Source: UBA1479 sp048263775 (GTDB taxonomy: Bacteria; Pseudomonadota; Alphaproteobacteria; Rhodospirillales; Casp-alpha2). Taken from it: a DNA stretch of 64,000 nucleotides. Under the pieces are notes generated by a model, which saw only the letters and a program-made list of their open reading frames with translations, searched no databases and was not told the origin of the DNA. The stretch is taken from assembly GCA_048263775.1 (NCBI GenBank), contig JBLXDU010000008.1, positions 1 through 64,000 on the forward strand, given 5' to 3'. This document shows, piece by piece, positions 16,444-27,139 of the stretch; within the stretch, counting starts at the first letter, position 1, and every line of letters begins with the position of its first letter. Both the position numbers and the translations under genes were made by a program.

Positions 16444-19424
16444 TCGCCGTCCTCTGCGCCGACGGCGCTCCAGGCGCGGACGCGGGCCAGATGGTCGTAA
16501 TCCCCCTGGTCCGTGTCGAACATGGGTTTGACGCGGGGGGCGTAGGGCGTCGCGGGATCGGAAAAGAACACGACCCGCCGGGCGAGGCCCTGGGCCGCGT
16601 CTTCGGTCAATTGGTCGACGCCGTCCAGCCTGGCCACCTTGCCGGCCTCGCGCCCGCCAGACATCTTCCAATAGGCCAGGCCCGTAACCTCGCCCGCCGC
16701 CAGCTTGTCGAACCCGCCGGCCTTGAGGACCATGGCTTCCAACGGCAGTTGCGGGGAAAAGCCGCTTTCGACCTGTTTTTGGCTCGGTGTGCGTCCGGTC
16801 TTGTAGTCGATGATCTCGAACCCTTCGGCCGGATCGCGGTCGATGCGGTCGGCGATGCAGGTCAGGGTGAACGGCCCGGCCCCGGTCTCCAAGGTCAGGG
16901 AGCCTTCGGCTTCCCAGGCCAGCGGCCGGCAGCCACGGGCCCGGCGTTCGCGCTCGACCTCCAGGAACCAGCGGGCGACACGCAGGAAGCGCGGCCACCA
17001 AAAGGCGCGCACGGCGGGGCGGTCGGCATGGGCCGCGAAGGCGTCTTCGCCGAACCGGATCAGTTCCGCCAACGCGTCCGCCGGCAGGTCGCGGGGATAG
17101 GCGGCGATGAACAACTCCAGCGCCCGGTGGATGATCTCGCCCCGGTCGCCGGCCCCGGGGTCGGCGTCGATGGGATCAAGCGGACGCAGGCGCAGGACGT
17201 TCCGGGCATAGATGGCATAGGGGTCGCGCACCCATTTTTCGACCTGGGTCACGGACAGGCCCTTGGGCCGCATCGCCACCGGCGGGCGCGGCAGGGGCCG
17301 GGCCGGGGCGACGGTGCCGCCCGGATCGTCCAGCGCGGCGGCCCAGGATTTCAGATATGTCCGCGCCATGAGCGCGTCTTCCATGGCCGTGCCCGATACC
17401 AGGTTATCAAGCCGCAGCAACCAGCGGGACGGCACGCTGGGAGCACCCTCGACCCGCTCCGCGCGGGTCATCAGAACTTCCGGCGCCATGGCGGCCTGAA
17501 CGAAGTCATGGGCCGTCTGCCCGATCCGCCGTTCCGGCAGGGGCAGGCCGAAATCGGCCAGCATGGGGCGGCTCATCCAGGGGCTGGGCTTGGCTTCCGG
17601 CGGCCAGCTTCCTTCATTGAGGCCGCCCAGGATCATCAAATCCGCGTGTTGCAGCCGGGCTTCCAACAGACCCCAGATGTTGAGGCGCGGATGCGCCCCC
17701 CAGGACGGGCGCACGGCGTGGCCTGCCATCAGGCTGTCGAGCAGGGCCGGATAATCTCGTCCGCGCACGGTGCCCAGGCCCGGCAGAGCGTCCAATACCT
17801 CGGCCATGAAACGGGCGGCGGCCTCGCCGTCCTCGCCGGACCAAAGGCGTTCGGTGCCGGTCTCGTCCTCGCTGGCTGCCAGAGCCTCGGCGAAGGCCAG
17901 ATGGGCGAGGGCGATTTCCTTGGGTTCGACCGCCCGTTCGGCGATCAGGTCGGCGAACGGCCCGACGGCCTTTTCCAGGCGGTCGACCAAATCGGGCAGC
18001 GGCCCCGGTTCCTTCAGCCGGGCGACGGCGGCGCGCAGGCCCGCGATGCCCGGCGCGGGGCGGATGCCGCGCAGAATTTTCGCGGTTTCCAGACGCCGGG
18101 CCAGGGCCCGCAAGGCCGCTGGGTTGTCGGAAAGCGCCGCCTTGGGATGCTTGAGGGCGGCGAGCAGGGGCACCGGTGCGAAATCCTCCGCCACCAGGGC
18201 CGCGGTCAGGCGCAAGAAGGCCCCGGCGGGCGTTTCCGCCAAGGCCGTTCCGGCGGAATCGTCGACCGCCACGCTCCAGCGCGCCAGTTCCGCCTTGACC
18301 CGGCGGGCAAGTGCTCGGTCCGGTGTGACCAGGGCGGCGGTCTTGCCGGGGGTTTCCAGGGCTTCGCGGAGCGCCAGGGCGATGACCGATGCTTCTTCGG
18401 CCAGGGTGGCGCAATCAATGCGGGTCAGGCCGGCGACGGCACCCGGGTCGTCGTCGCCCCGGCGCGCCTCTGCCGTTCCTGTAACGGCGGCGGGCCGCAG
18501 GGTGCGGCTGAACAGATCGACCCGCGCCTTGCGGCCGGGGGCTGCGTCGTCGATTTCCGGGGCCCAATCGGCGACCTCGGCGCGGTCGCGGCCGAGCCGC
18601 GTCAACAACTGCTTCAGACCGTACTGCGGATGATGCTGTTCCAACGCCTCCCAGGCGTCGTCGGCCATTTCGCGATCCAGACCGGGCAGGATCACCGCTC
18701 CCCGGGGCAGGTCGGCGATGACGGCCAGCAGGTCCGCGGTCGCCGGGATCGAACCTGTGGAACCGGCGGCGATCACCGGCGTGGCCGGCGGCTGCCGGCG
18801 CCATGCTTCGGCATGCTGTTGCAGAACCCGGTTGCGCCGCTCGGCGCCGTCCAGGCATCCGGCCTCGGCCAGATAAGCGGGCCATGCTTCGGCGACGATA
18901 TCAAGAAAGGTGACCGTCTTTTGCCAATGTTCGGCAAGCTCGTGGTCCGGGCGGATGAGGTTTTTGAGATTTTTAAAGTCGAGCCGTTCCGTCGCGACCT
19001 GGTCCATCAGGCGGGCCAATTCCTGGGCCAGGCGCAGCGCCTGATCCGGCGTTTCGGCGCGCCCGGGAACCGCGCGGATGAGCGACGCCAATAGGGTCTG
19101 GCGGCGCATGCCCGGCAGGGCCGGGAGAATGTCGATGCCGCCCGGCGCGCCGTCCTCGCCGCCCAAGGCCAAGTCGTCGGTGTCGAGGTCACCGAGGGGG
19201 GTGAGCCGCGGCAACAGCACGGTGCGGCCACCGGCGGCGCGCAGAAACGCCTCGGTCAAGGCGCGGATGGCGCGCCGCGTCGGCAATAGAATCTGATAAT
19301 CGGAAAGCCGTTCCGGATCGCCCGCCGTTTCGGCCAGAAGGCTTCGCGCCAACACGTCGACGAAGGGTCGATCCGGGCGGATCGTGAAGACCTTGGAAAT
19401 GCCGCTGCCCCCCGGGGGGGTCAT
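16440..19424 (-). CDS. addB: Double-strand break repair protein AddB
   Basis: 994 residues, alphaproteobacterial AddB type. It begins MTPPGGSGISKVFTI and has an inactivated helicase-like N-terminal half (ILLPTRRAIRALTEAF). The RecB-type nuclease near the C terminus has D and K in EIIDYKTGRTPSQKQVESG, followed by QLPLEAMVL. It forms the AddAB complex. The start at 19424 overlaps the murU stop by 4 bp and the stop overlaps addA by 4 bp, so the genes are translationally coupled. Confidence 0.95.
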   Translation of the reverse strand: MTPPGGSGISKVFTIRPDRPFVDVLARSLLAETAGDPERLSDYQILLPTRRAIRALTEAFLRAAGGRTVLLPRLTPLGDLDTDDLALGGEDGAPGGIDILPALPGMRRQTLLASLIRAVPGRAETPDQALRLAQELARLMDQVATERLDFKNLKNLIRPDHELAEHWQKTVTFLDIVAEAWPAYLAEAGCLDGAERRNRVLQQHAEAWRRQPPATPVIAAGSTGSIPATADLLAVIADLPRGAVILPGLDREMADDAWEALEQHHPQYGLKQLLTRLGRDRAEVADWAPEIDDAAPGRKARVDLFSRTLRPAAVTGTAEARRGDDDPGAVAGLTRIDCATLAEEASVIALALREALETPGKTAALVTPDRALARRVKAELARWSVAVDDSAGTALAETPAGAFLRLTAALVAEDFAPVPLLAALKHPKAALSDNPAALRALARRLETAKILRGIRPAPGIAGLRAAVARLKEPGPLPDLVDRLEKAVGPFADLIAERAVEPKEIALAHLAFAEALAASEDETGTERLWSGEDGEAAARFMAEVLDALPGLGTVRGRDYPALLDSLMAGHAVRPSWGAHPRLNIWGLLEARLQHADLMILGGLNEGSWPPEAKPSPWMSRPMLADFGLPLPERRIGQTAHDFVQAAMAPEVLMTRAERVEGAPSVPSRWLLRLDNLVSGTAMEDALMARTYLKSWAAALDDPGGTVAPARPLPRPPVAMRPKGLSVTQVEKWVRDPYAIYARNVLRLRPLDPIDADPGAGDRGEIIHRALELFIAAYPRDLPADALAELIRFGEDAFAAHADRPAVRAFWWPRFLRVARWFLEVERERRARGCRPLAWEAEGSLTLETGAGPFTLTCIADRIDRDPAEGFEIIDYKTGRTPSQKQVESGFSPQLPLEAMVLKAGGFDKLAAGEVTGLAYWKMSGGREAGKVARLDGVDQLTEDAAQGLARRVVFFSDPATPYAPRVKPMFDTDQGDYDHLARVRAWSAVGAEDGE

Positions 19425-20182
19425 CGATAGGTCCGCCCGGCGAAGCGTTCGGACATGTAGTCCTCGGCCTCGGCCAGGCCGTCGGGAGTGCCGACGTGGA
19501 ACCATTCGCCGTCGTGCATGACGCCGTACAGGCGCCCGGCCTCGATCGCCTTGTCGTAAAGAACGTTGAGGGAGAACGCGCCGTCCGGCGTGCCCTCGAA
19601 CAGGCGCGGGTGCAGGATCTGCACGCCCGTGAACAGCCAGGGGGCGACCTCCATCTCGGGGCGGCGGGTCAACTGGCCGTCCGGATCGGCGCAGAAATCG
19701 CCGGGCCCTTCATAACCGAAAGCCTCGACCGTGGAATGCAGCAGCAGCAGCCCGTCCATCTTGTCGTCATCCCAGCAGGATGCCAAACGCGGCAGGATGG
19801 GATGCGGGCCGTTGAGCAGCAACGCATCCGAATTGGCGACATAGAAGGGCGCGTCGCCGAACAGGTGCAGGGCGTTCTTCACCCCGCCACCGGTTTCCAG
19901 GCGTTCCGGTTCGCGGACGACCGTGATGCGCGGCGTGGTCCGCCCGGCGAGATGGTTTTCCAATTGTTCGGCCAGATGGAAGACGTTGACCACGGCGTCC
20001 GTCACCCCGGATTCTTCTAGGCGGTCGAGCATGTGGTCGATCAGCGCCCGCCCGTCGACGGCGATCAGCGGTTTCGGTTTGTCGTCGGTCAGCGGACGCA
20101 TGCGGGTGCCCAGCCCCGCAGCCAGGACCATGGCCTTGGCCGGCCTCGGCGCCGCCATCGTGGCGTCCGGGGGCGTGCTCAC
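19421..20182 (-). CDS. murU: N-acetylmuramate alpha-1-phosphate uridylyltransferase
   Basis: 253 residues, sugar nucleotidyltransferase fold. The signature MVLAAGLGTRMRPLTDDKPKPLI lies at residues 18-40; an alternative Met is at residue 9. By family, MurU turns MurNAc-1-phosphate and UTP into UDP-MurNAc, recycling cell-wall sugar and bypassing the fosfomycin target. Assignment to MurU, rather than to other nucleotidyltransferases, rests on the overlapping amgK gene upstream (4-bp overlap). Confidence 0.9.
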   Translation of the reverse strand: MSTPPDATMAAPRPAKAMVLAAGLGTRMRPLTDDKPKPLIAVDGRALIDHMLDRLEESGVTDAVVNVFHLAEQLENHLAGRTTPRITVVREPERLETGGGVKNALHLFGDAPFYVANSDALLLNGPHPILPRLASCWDDDKMDGLLLLHSTVEAFGYEGPGDFCADPDGQLTRRPEMEVAPWLFTGVQILHPRLFEGTPDGAFSLNVLYDKAIEAGRLYGVMHDGEWFHVGTPDGLAEAEDYMSERFAGRTYR

Positions 20183-21201
20183 GCCGCGGCCTCGGGCTGA
20201 GAGGGTGCGGGGACGGTGCGGTTGCCCTCGGGAATGGCCGTGTCGATCCAGGCCTTGACCTCGGCCAGGGCCGGATGGGCCAGGGAGCGTTCCAACATGC
20301 GCCAGACATGGGGGATATGGGACAGGTACTGCGACTTGCCGTCGCGGTGGGACAGCCGCGTGAAGATGCCGATGACCTTGGCGTGGCGCTGGGCGCCCAG
20401 GATGGCGTAACTCGCCCCCAGGGCGTCATGGTCCATGTCCGGGAAGGCGGCCAGGTAGCGCGCGAGCATATGCGCGGTCAGCACGGGATCGACCTCGCGC
20501 CGGGCATCTTCCAGCAGCGACATCAGGTCATAGACCGGCGAGCCCGCGACCGCGTCCTGAAAGTCCAGCAGCCCGCAGCGTTGAATCCCGGTACGGTCCT
20601 TCAGCCAGATCAGGTTGTCGACGTGAAAGTCGCGCAGCACCAGGGTTTTGGGCTGGGCCAGGACCTGGCGAAAAGCGGGGCGCCAGGCTTCCTGATAGGC
20701 CTCGCGGGCGTCATCGTCGATTTCGGTTCCGGTGACCGCCGGCAGGTACCAGTCGGTCAGCAGGCCGGCTTCCTCCATCAGCTTGCGTTCGTCATAGGGC
20801 GGCAAGGCGCGGGGGATGGCGGCCTCGGGTGCCCGGTCATGGATATGGATCAGCACGTCGACGGCGCAGGCATAAAGCGCTTCGGCGTCGGCGCCGTCGG
20901 CCAGCATGCGGGTATAGGTATCGTCGCCCAGGTCTTCCAGCAGCAGAAGGCCGGCGGCCGCGTCCTCGGCATAGACCTCGGGCGCGCTCAGGCCCAGCTT
21001 CAGCAAATGACGCGCGACGGAAACGAAGGGGCGCACGTCTTCCTTGGGCGGCGGCGCGTCCATCAGCACGGCGCGGCGGTCGCCGTCGGCAAGGCGGTAA
21101 TAGCCCCGAAACGAGGCGTCGGCGGCAAGCACGCTGCGCGCGGCATTGCCCCAGCCGTGTTGGTTCAGGAAACCGGCAATCAGGTCGTCACGTTCAGTCA
21201 T
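20179..21201 (-). CDS. amgK: N-acetylmuramate/N-acetylglucosamine anomeric kinase
   Basis: 340 residues, aminoglycoside-phosphotransferase fold. The catalytic loop is LRDFHVDNL (Brenner-type HxDxxxxN pattern) and the metal-binding Asp is in LLDFQDAVAGSPVYDL. By family it phosphorylates the anomeric hydroxyl of MurNAc, feeding MurU. It overlaps tsaE by 8 bp upstream and murU by 4 bp downstream. The tsaE-amgK-murU-addB-addA order is a recurring alphaproteobacterial operon. Confidence 0.91.
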   Translation of the reverse strand: MTERDDLIAGFLNQHGWGNAARSVLAADASFRGYYRLADGDRRAVLMDAPPPKEDVRPFVSVARHLLKLGLSAPEVYAEDAAAGLLLLEDLGDDTYTRMLADGADAEALYACAVDVLIHIHDRAPEAAIPRALPPYDERKLMEEAGLLTDWYLPAVTGTEIDDDAREAYQEAWRPAFRQVLAQPKTLVLRDFHVDNLIWLKDRTGIQRCGLLDFQDAVAGSPVYDLMSLLEDARREVDPVLTAHMLARYLAAFPDMDHDALGASYAILGAQRHAKVIGIFTRLSHRDGKSQYLSHIPHVWRMLERSLAHPALAEVKAWIDTAIPEGNRTVPAPSQPEAAA

Positions 21202-21694
21202 GGAGCTCCGCTCGTTTCAATCGTTCAGTCCAGTCACCACCGCCGGACAGGCTGACCCGTCTTTGGGTTTCGTTGCCGCCCGGCGACAGCCGCAGGTCAA
21301 GCCGCCCGGCGGGCAGGTATGGCCCCAGGCGTTCCGGCCATTCGATCAGGGAGATGCCCTCGGCGAAGGCATCCTCGATATCCAGCTCGAAGGCTTCCTC
21401 GGGATCGTTCAGGCGGTAAAGGTCAAAGTGGTACAGGGTGGCGTCCGGCCCGTCATAGGGCTGAACCAGGGTGAAGGTCGGGCTCGGCACCTCTTCGTTC
21501 GGGCCCAGAAGGGCGCGAACGAAGCCGCGGGCGATCACGGTCTTGCCCATGCCCAGCCCGCCCCACAGGGCGATCACGTCGCCGGGCCGGCAGATCGTCG
21601 CCAGACGCGCGCCAAGAGACAAGGCCGCATCCTCCCCTTCCAGGGTCAGGACGAAACCGGTCGGTTCCTCGCTTGCATGCGCCATCGCAACCAT
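21194..21694 (-). CDS. tsaE: tRNA threonylcarbamoyladenosine biosynthesis ATPase TsaE
   Basis: 166 residues. The P-loop is GGLGMGKTVIARG, followed by PSPTFTLVQPY and the YHFDLYRL motif typical of TsaE. It supports TsaD/TsaB in forming t6A on ANN-decoding tRNAs. ATG 21694 has an AAAGGG site upstream; ATG 21685 is a close alternative. It is probably the first gene of the run down to addA and lies head-to-head with the ferredoxin-NADP reductase gene. Confidence 0.92.
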   Translation of the reverse strand: MVAMAHASEEPTGFVLTLEGEDAALSLGARLATICRPGDVIALWGGLGMGKTVIARGFVRALLGPNEEVPSPTFTLVQPYDGPDATLYHFDLYRLNDPEEAFELDIEDAFAEGISLIEWPERLGPYLPAGRLDLRLSPGGNETQRRVSLSGGGDWTERLKRAELHD

Positions 21695-21810
21695 TGCCGC
21701 CCTTTTAACGAAAATACCCTTGCGGGGACAAGGCTTGACCTGACCCGCGCGGCCCGCCATGTAAGGAATCCCGAATAACAGCCCCGAAAAGACTGAAGGA
21801 GCAGGCGCAG

Positions 21811-22848
21811 GTGTCCCAGACGCCGGAACGGACGGATGTGGTGATCATCGGCGCGGGCCCCGTGGGCCTGTTCGCGGTGTTCGAATGCGGCATGCTGGGC
21901 CTGAAGTGTCACGTGGTCGACGCCCTGGAAATGCCAGGCGGGCAGTTGAGCGCACTCTACCCGGAAAAACCCATTTACGATATCCCGGGATATCCCCGGA
22001 TCGGCGCCCAGGACCTGGTCGACCGATTAACCGAACAGGCCGCCCCCTTCGACCCCGTCTATCACCTGGGCAGTCCGGTCACCGTCCTGACGCAGGATGA
22101 CGGCATCTGGCGGGTCGAAACCGCCCGGGGCACGGCGATCGCCGCCCCCACGGTCATCGTCTGCGCCGGGGTCGGCGCCTTCGGGCCCAACCGCCCGCCC
22201 CTGGACGGCATCGAGGCCTATGAAGACCAGGGCCCCGGCCTGGGCGTGAAATACATGGTCGGGCGGATTGAGGATTTCCGCGGCCGCCGCGTGGTCATTG
22301 CCGGCGGCGGCGACAGTGCCGTCGATTGGGCCCTGTCCCTGGCGGATGTCGCCGACAGGCTGGCCGTAGTCCATCGCCGTGCGAAATTCCGCGCCGCCCC
22401 CGACAACGTGCGCCGGTTGGAAGACCTGGCGGCGGCGGGCAAGGTCGATCTGGTCATTCCCTTTCAGCTGGGTGGTCTCGACGGATCGAACGGGCGGCTC
22501 GACGCCGTCATCGCCCGCGATCTCGACGGCAACGCGCGGCGGCTTCCCGCCGATGTGCTGCTGCCGTTCTTCGGCATGCTGCAGCAACTGGGGCCGATCG
22601 CCGACTGGCAATTGGACCTCCAGGACAACCACATTGCCGTCGACCCGGCGACCATGGCGACGGATCGCCCGGGCCTGTTCGCGGCCGGCGATATCGTCAC
22701 CTATCCCGGCAAGCTGAAGCTGATCCTGACGGGCTTCGCCGAAGCCGCCGCCGCGGCCCACGGCGCCCATGCGGTGGCGCGGCCGGGCGAGATCCTGCAT
22801 TTCGAATATTCCACGACCAAGGGCGTGCCCGGTCCGGGGAAGGATTAG
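21811..22848 (+). CDS. Ferredoxin/flavodoxin-NADP reductase, thioredoxin-reductase-like type
   Basis: 345 residues. The FAD site is GAGPVGLFAVFECGMLG (about residues 13-29), the NADPH site is GGGDSAVDWALSL, and GLFAAGDIVTYPGK is the second FAD motif. There is no CxxC redox pair, which separates it from thioredoxin reductase and puts it with TrxR-like FNRs. It passes electrons between NADPH and ferredoxin or flavodoxin. The start is GTG with GAAGGAG at 21795-21801. With the following cytochrome c gene it forms a plus-strand pair in a minus-strand neighbourhood. Confidence 0.92.
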   Translation: MSQTPERTDVVIIGAGPVGLFAVFECGMLGLKCHVVDALEMPGGQLSALYPEKPIYDIPGYPRIGAQDLVDRLTEQAAPFDPVYHLGSPVTVLTQDDGIWRVETARGTAIAAPTVIVCAGVGAFGPNRPPLDGIEAYEDQGPGLGVKYMVGRIEDFRGRRVVIAGGGDSAVDWALSLADVADRLAVVHRRAKFRAAPDNVRRLEDLAAAGKVDLVIPFQLGGLDGSNGRLDAVIARDLDGNARRLPADVLLPFFGMLQQLGPIADWQLDLQDNHIAVDPATMATDRPGLFAAGDIVTYPGKLKLILTGFAEAAAAAHGAHAVARPGEILHFEYSTTKGVPGPGKD

Positions 22849-22879
22849 GCCACGGCGGCCGAACCCGGGGGGATAACAA

Positions 22880-23533
22880 TTGCGCTTGGGAAGATTGTTG
22901 AAAGGCGGCCTTGGGGCTGTGGTCTTGCTGGCGGCTGCGATTTTAAGCGGCACCGCCGCATCGGAAGACCCACCACCCGCCGCCGTTCCTTGTCTGCGGT
23001 GCCACGGGCACGCGCATCTTGCCGAGAAACCCCGCGTGCCGTCGATCCTGGGCCAGGATGCCAAATACCTCATTCATCAGATCGCCGCGTTCCAGCGGGA
23101 ATTCGTGCCGCGGGGCAGCGGCTTCACCCGCCTGGAGCGTAAGCACCCGGTGATGAACGCCCAGGCGCCAAAGGTCGACCACAAGGATGTCGGTATTGTC
23201 GCCGGCTATTTTTCGCGCCAGGCCTGCGTCAACGCCCGCGACCTGGACGGCGGCCCGTCAGTCCCCCCGCCCAAACCCCTGTTGGCGACCCGGTGTTTTC
23301 TGTGTCACGGCGCGGCGGGGCACAGCCGCCATATGTTCATTCCGACCCTCGCCGGACAACGGCAAGGCTATCTGCGCTCACAGCTGCTGTCGTTCCGCGA
23401 TACCCATTGGATCGATCTGACCCGGCCGGGCCAGTCGCGCGTGCACAGCATGATGACCCGCCAGGGCAGTTATCTGACCGATGCGCAGATCGACAATCTG
23501 GCGGCCTATTTCGCGGCCCAGCCGTGCCGGTAA
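22880..23533 (+). CDS. Periplasmic dihaem cytochrome c (c4-like)
   Basis: 217 residues. An N-terminal signal peptide (about residues 1-27, GAVVLLAAAILSGTAASA-like) is followed by two haem c sites: C38LRCH42 and C139FLCH143. The two halves are related, as in cytochrome c4 (repeated ILGQDAKYLIHQIAAFQ and LAGQRQGYLRSQLLSFR). Met axial ligands are probably those in the HPVMNAQA and VHSMMTRQ segments. It would carry electrons to a terminal oxidase. The start is TTG at 22880 with GGGGGGA just upstream. Confidence 0.85.
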   Translation: MRLGRLLKGGLGAVVLLAAAILSGTAASEDPPPAAVPCLRCHGHAHLAEKPRVPSILGQDAKYLIHQIAAFQREFVPRGSGFTRLERKHPVMNAQAPKVDHKDVGIVAGYFSRQACVNARDLDGGPSVPPPKPLLATRCFLCHGAAGHSRHMFIPTLAGQRQGYLRSQLLSFRDTHWIDLTRPGQSRVHSMMTRQGSYLTDAQIDNLAAYFAAQPCR

Positions 23534-23554
23534 TCCGATGATGCCCGAGGGGCG

Positions 23555-23884
23555 TCAGTTCATGGGGTGGCGGTAGATCAGGCGGCCGTCGTCATCGACC
23601 GTGAAATAGTCCGGCAGATCCGGATGGTCGATCAGTTCGTCCGAATCCTCAAGTTCCAGGTTCTGCTCCGACACGTAGGCCACATAGGGCGACTTGTCGT
23701 GGTTTTCCGCAAGCAGGTGATAGAACGGCTGGTCCTTGCGCGGACGCACGTCGGCGGGAATGCTGTCGTACCATTCCTCTGAATTATTGAATTCGGGATC
23801 GATATCGAACACCACGCCGCGGAATCCATAGACGCGGTGGCGGACGAATTCGCCGAGCGGGAATTTCGCGAATGATCTACTCAT
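23555..23884 (-). CDS. hspQ: Heat shock protein HspQ
   Basis: 109 residues, YccV/HspQ fold. Hallmarks are FPLGEFVRHRVYGFRGVVFDIDPEF near the start and DQPFYHLLAENHDKSPYVAYVSEQNL in the middle. In enterobacteria it is a specificity factor for Lon and a hemimethylated-DNA-binding protein; the role here is inferred. Its stop lies 22 bp from the convergent cytochrome c stop. It sits 113 bp downstream of the truncated PAS gene. Confidence 0.92.
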   Translation of the reverse strand: MSRSFAKFPLGEFVRHRVYGFRGVVFDIDPEFNNSEEWYDSIPADVRPRKDQPFYHLLAENHDKSPYVAYVSEQNLELEDSDELIDHPDLPDYFTVDDDGRLIYRHPMN

Positions 23885-23981
23885 GACCTTGTGGTCCTTT
23901 TATTGCCTTCTTCCGAGGGCGGCTGTTCGCAGGCGCACCCTCAATATAGTGCGTCAGTGTGCGGAGTCAAAGTCAGCCGAA

Positions 23982-24011
23982 AGTCAGGGGTCAAGGATCA
24001 GCAGTCAGGGG
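23982..24011. repeat. 9-bp direct repeat straddling the PAS-protein stop codon
   Basis: AGTCAGGGG occurs at 23982-23990 and again at 24003-24011, with the stop codon of the PAS gene (23998-24000) between them. Further GTCAG units lie just beyond (23953, 23972). The repeats sit where the protein ends early and could mark a deletion or slippage scar. Confidence 0.6.
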
Positions 24012-25653
24012 CCTCGGTCGCCCGCGTTTCCGCATAGGCGATCAGCACGCCGCCGTCGGGCAGGGGCGTGTTGACGAATTCCAGCACACGGCCGTCGGCG
24101 CATTCGATGGCGTCGCGGGTGACTTCGCGCCGGGTCATGGCGGACAGGATCTGTGCTTTCTTGGTGTCCCAGTCGCCGCCGGTGGCGGCCAAGGGGCGGG
24201 TCGCCTCGACGAAGTCGCTGACGTGGGTGCCGGCACTCAACCCGTCGTCGCCCAAATCCCACAGCCTGGAAAAGGCCGGGTTCCAGAACTTCAGGCGCCC
24301 GTCCGATCCGAACACGGCGATGGCCTCGCTGAGATTTTCCAGGCTGGCGCGGTAGACGGCGTCGCGCGCGTTGTTGGAACTTTCCAGGTCCAATTGGTCG
24401 GTCACGTCGTCATAGCCGAGGGAAAGCCCGCCCGACGGCATGGGATAGGCGACGGCGCGCAGCGTCCGCCCGTCGGGCAGATGCATGAGATCGCCCATGG
24501 GGTCGCCGGCTTCGTCGAACAGGGCCAGCTGTTCCATCTTGTAGGCGCGAAAGTCGGGGACCTCGGGCAGGCGGCGCTCGGCGCGCAGGTGTTCGAGGAT
24601 TTCCGGAAAATCGCGCCCTTCGTCCAGCCATGCGGAATCAAGCCGCCACATATCGCGGTAGGCTTCGTTGAAGAACACCAGCTTGGCCGAACGGTCGAAG
24701 ATGGCGATGCCGGTGCCGAGCCCCTTGAGCACGGCCTCCGCCATCTGTGCCCAGGGCGGCAGGGCGGCCGGCTCGGCGGCCGGGGGCGGGGCCGGATTGT
24801 CGCCCGATCCGTGGGGGAAGGCGTATCCGATCAAGCCGCTGACGGCGGTGTCCGGTGCGTTCTCTCCGTCGCCGCCGCCGTCGGTGGCGAGCGGGCATTC
24901 CGTGACGTCGAAGGATTTGGTCTCGCCGGCGTTTTCCATATCCTGGACGCGGGTCACCGCGCGGGCCTCGTCGCGGGCCGTTTCCGCCTGGCCGTCGTCG
25001 GGGCCGGCGACGCGCTGGTTGAGCGCAGCCTGGTTGGTGAACACGACGCGCAGGTCGCCGTCGCGCAGCCAGATGGGGAACGGCAGGGCATCCAGCAGGC
25101 CGCGCAGGTGCAGGTCACGGGCTTCCGGCAGGTCGCCCTCGCCGGTCAGGTCGATCAGCAGTTTCGCGGCGGCGGAAATGTCGCGCATCCAGACCATGTC
25201 GGCCAGCGCCTTGCCGTCCTTGGCGCTGGCGCGCGCGCCCACCGCCTGGACCATGCGCCGGCCGCCCGAATCGGCGGTGGTCAGCACGATTTCGAACCGT
25301 CGGCCCTCTTCGTGCAGGAAAGTGACCGATGCCTTCAGCCGTTTTGCCGAATCGCCGTCAAAGCAGGCGATGACGTCTTCGAACTTGGCGTTGGTGCCGT
25401 CGGCCAACGACAACAGCGACGCCAGCTTGCGTGAACAGGTGATGCCGCCCGATCCGCGGTCCCACAGAAACAGGCCGTCGGGCGATCCGGCCAGGATTTC
25501 CCGGGCTTTGACGGCCACGGCCTCGATCCGGCGACGCTCGTGTTCGGCCTCGCCCGCGCGCCGCCGGAACATCCAGGCGACGATCAATAGCAGGCCCGCG
25601 CCGAGCAGCAGGCCGGCGCTGAATGCACTGATGGGGGTGATATTGCTTAGCAC
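23998..25653 (-). CDS. Membrane-anchored multi-PAS protein lacking a histidine kinase domain
   Basis: 551 residues. One membrane segment at about 11-30 (AFSAGLLLGAGLLLIVAWMF) is followed by roughly four PAS-like modules; the last two contain GTGIAIFDRSAKLVFFNEAYRDMW and LSEAIAVFGSDGRLKFWNPAFSRLW. The protein stops right after the last PAS beta-strand (GGVLIAYAETRATEAPDC). In the similar alphaproteobacterial proteins next to ahcY that I know, a DHp helix and ATPase domain follow; here no H-box or N/G boxes are present in it or in the 113 bp after it. It could sense a signal but not phosphorylate. The true partner is unknown. Confidence 0.82.
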   Translation of the reverse strand: MLSNITPISAFSAGLLLGAGLLLIVAWMFRRRAGEAEHERRRIEAVAVKAREILAGSPDGLFLWDRGSGGITCSRKLASLLSLADGTNAKFEDVIACFDGDSAKRLKASVTFLHEEGRRFEIVLTTADSGGRRMVQAVGARASAKDGKALADMVWMRDISAAAKLLIDLTGEGDLPEARDLHLRGLLDALPFPIWLRDGDLRVVFTNQAALNQRVAGPDDGQAETARDEARAVTRVQDMENAGETKSFDVTECPLATDGGGDGENAPDTAVSGLIGYAFPHGSGDNPAPPPAAEPAALPPWAQMAEAVLKGLGTGIAIFDRSAKLVFFNEAYRDMWRLDSAWLDEGRDFPEILEHLRAERRLPEVPDFRAYKMEQLALFDEAGDPMGDLMHLPDGRTLRAVAYPMPSGGLSLGYDDVTDQLDLESSNNARDAVYRASLENLSEAIAVFGSDGRLKFWNPAFSRLWDLGDDGLSAGTHVSDFVEATRPLAATGGDWDTKKAQILSAMTRREVTRDAIECADGRVLEFVNTPLPDGGVLIAYAETRATEAPDC

Positions 25654-25744
25654 GCAGGGATGTTAATCATTGAACTGCCTGATAACAAAGCAAAAGGCGG
25701 CGCTTGCGCGCCGCCTCTTAACCTTTTCCGGTGGAACGACCGGA

Positions 25745-27139
<1,395 letters not shown>

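Noticed and set aside
16260..19094. 944-codon plus-strand open frame opposite addB/addA
   Set aside because: Shadow of addB with no family features and no ribosome site; addB/addA motifs are complete on the minus strand.
23541..23557. GATGCCC/GGGCGTC hairpin between cytochrome c and hspQ as a shared terminator
   Set aside because: Seven pairs with one G-U, no T-run, and it runs into the hspQ stop; not supportable alone.
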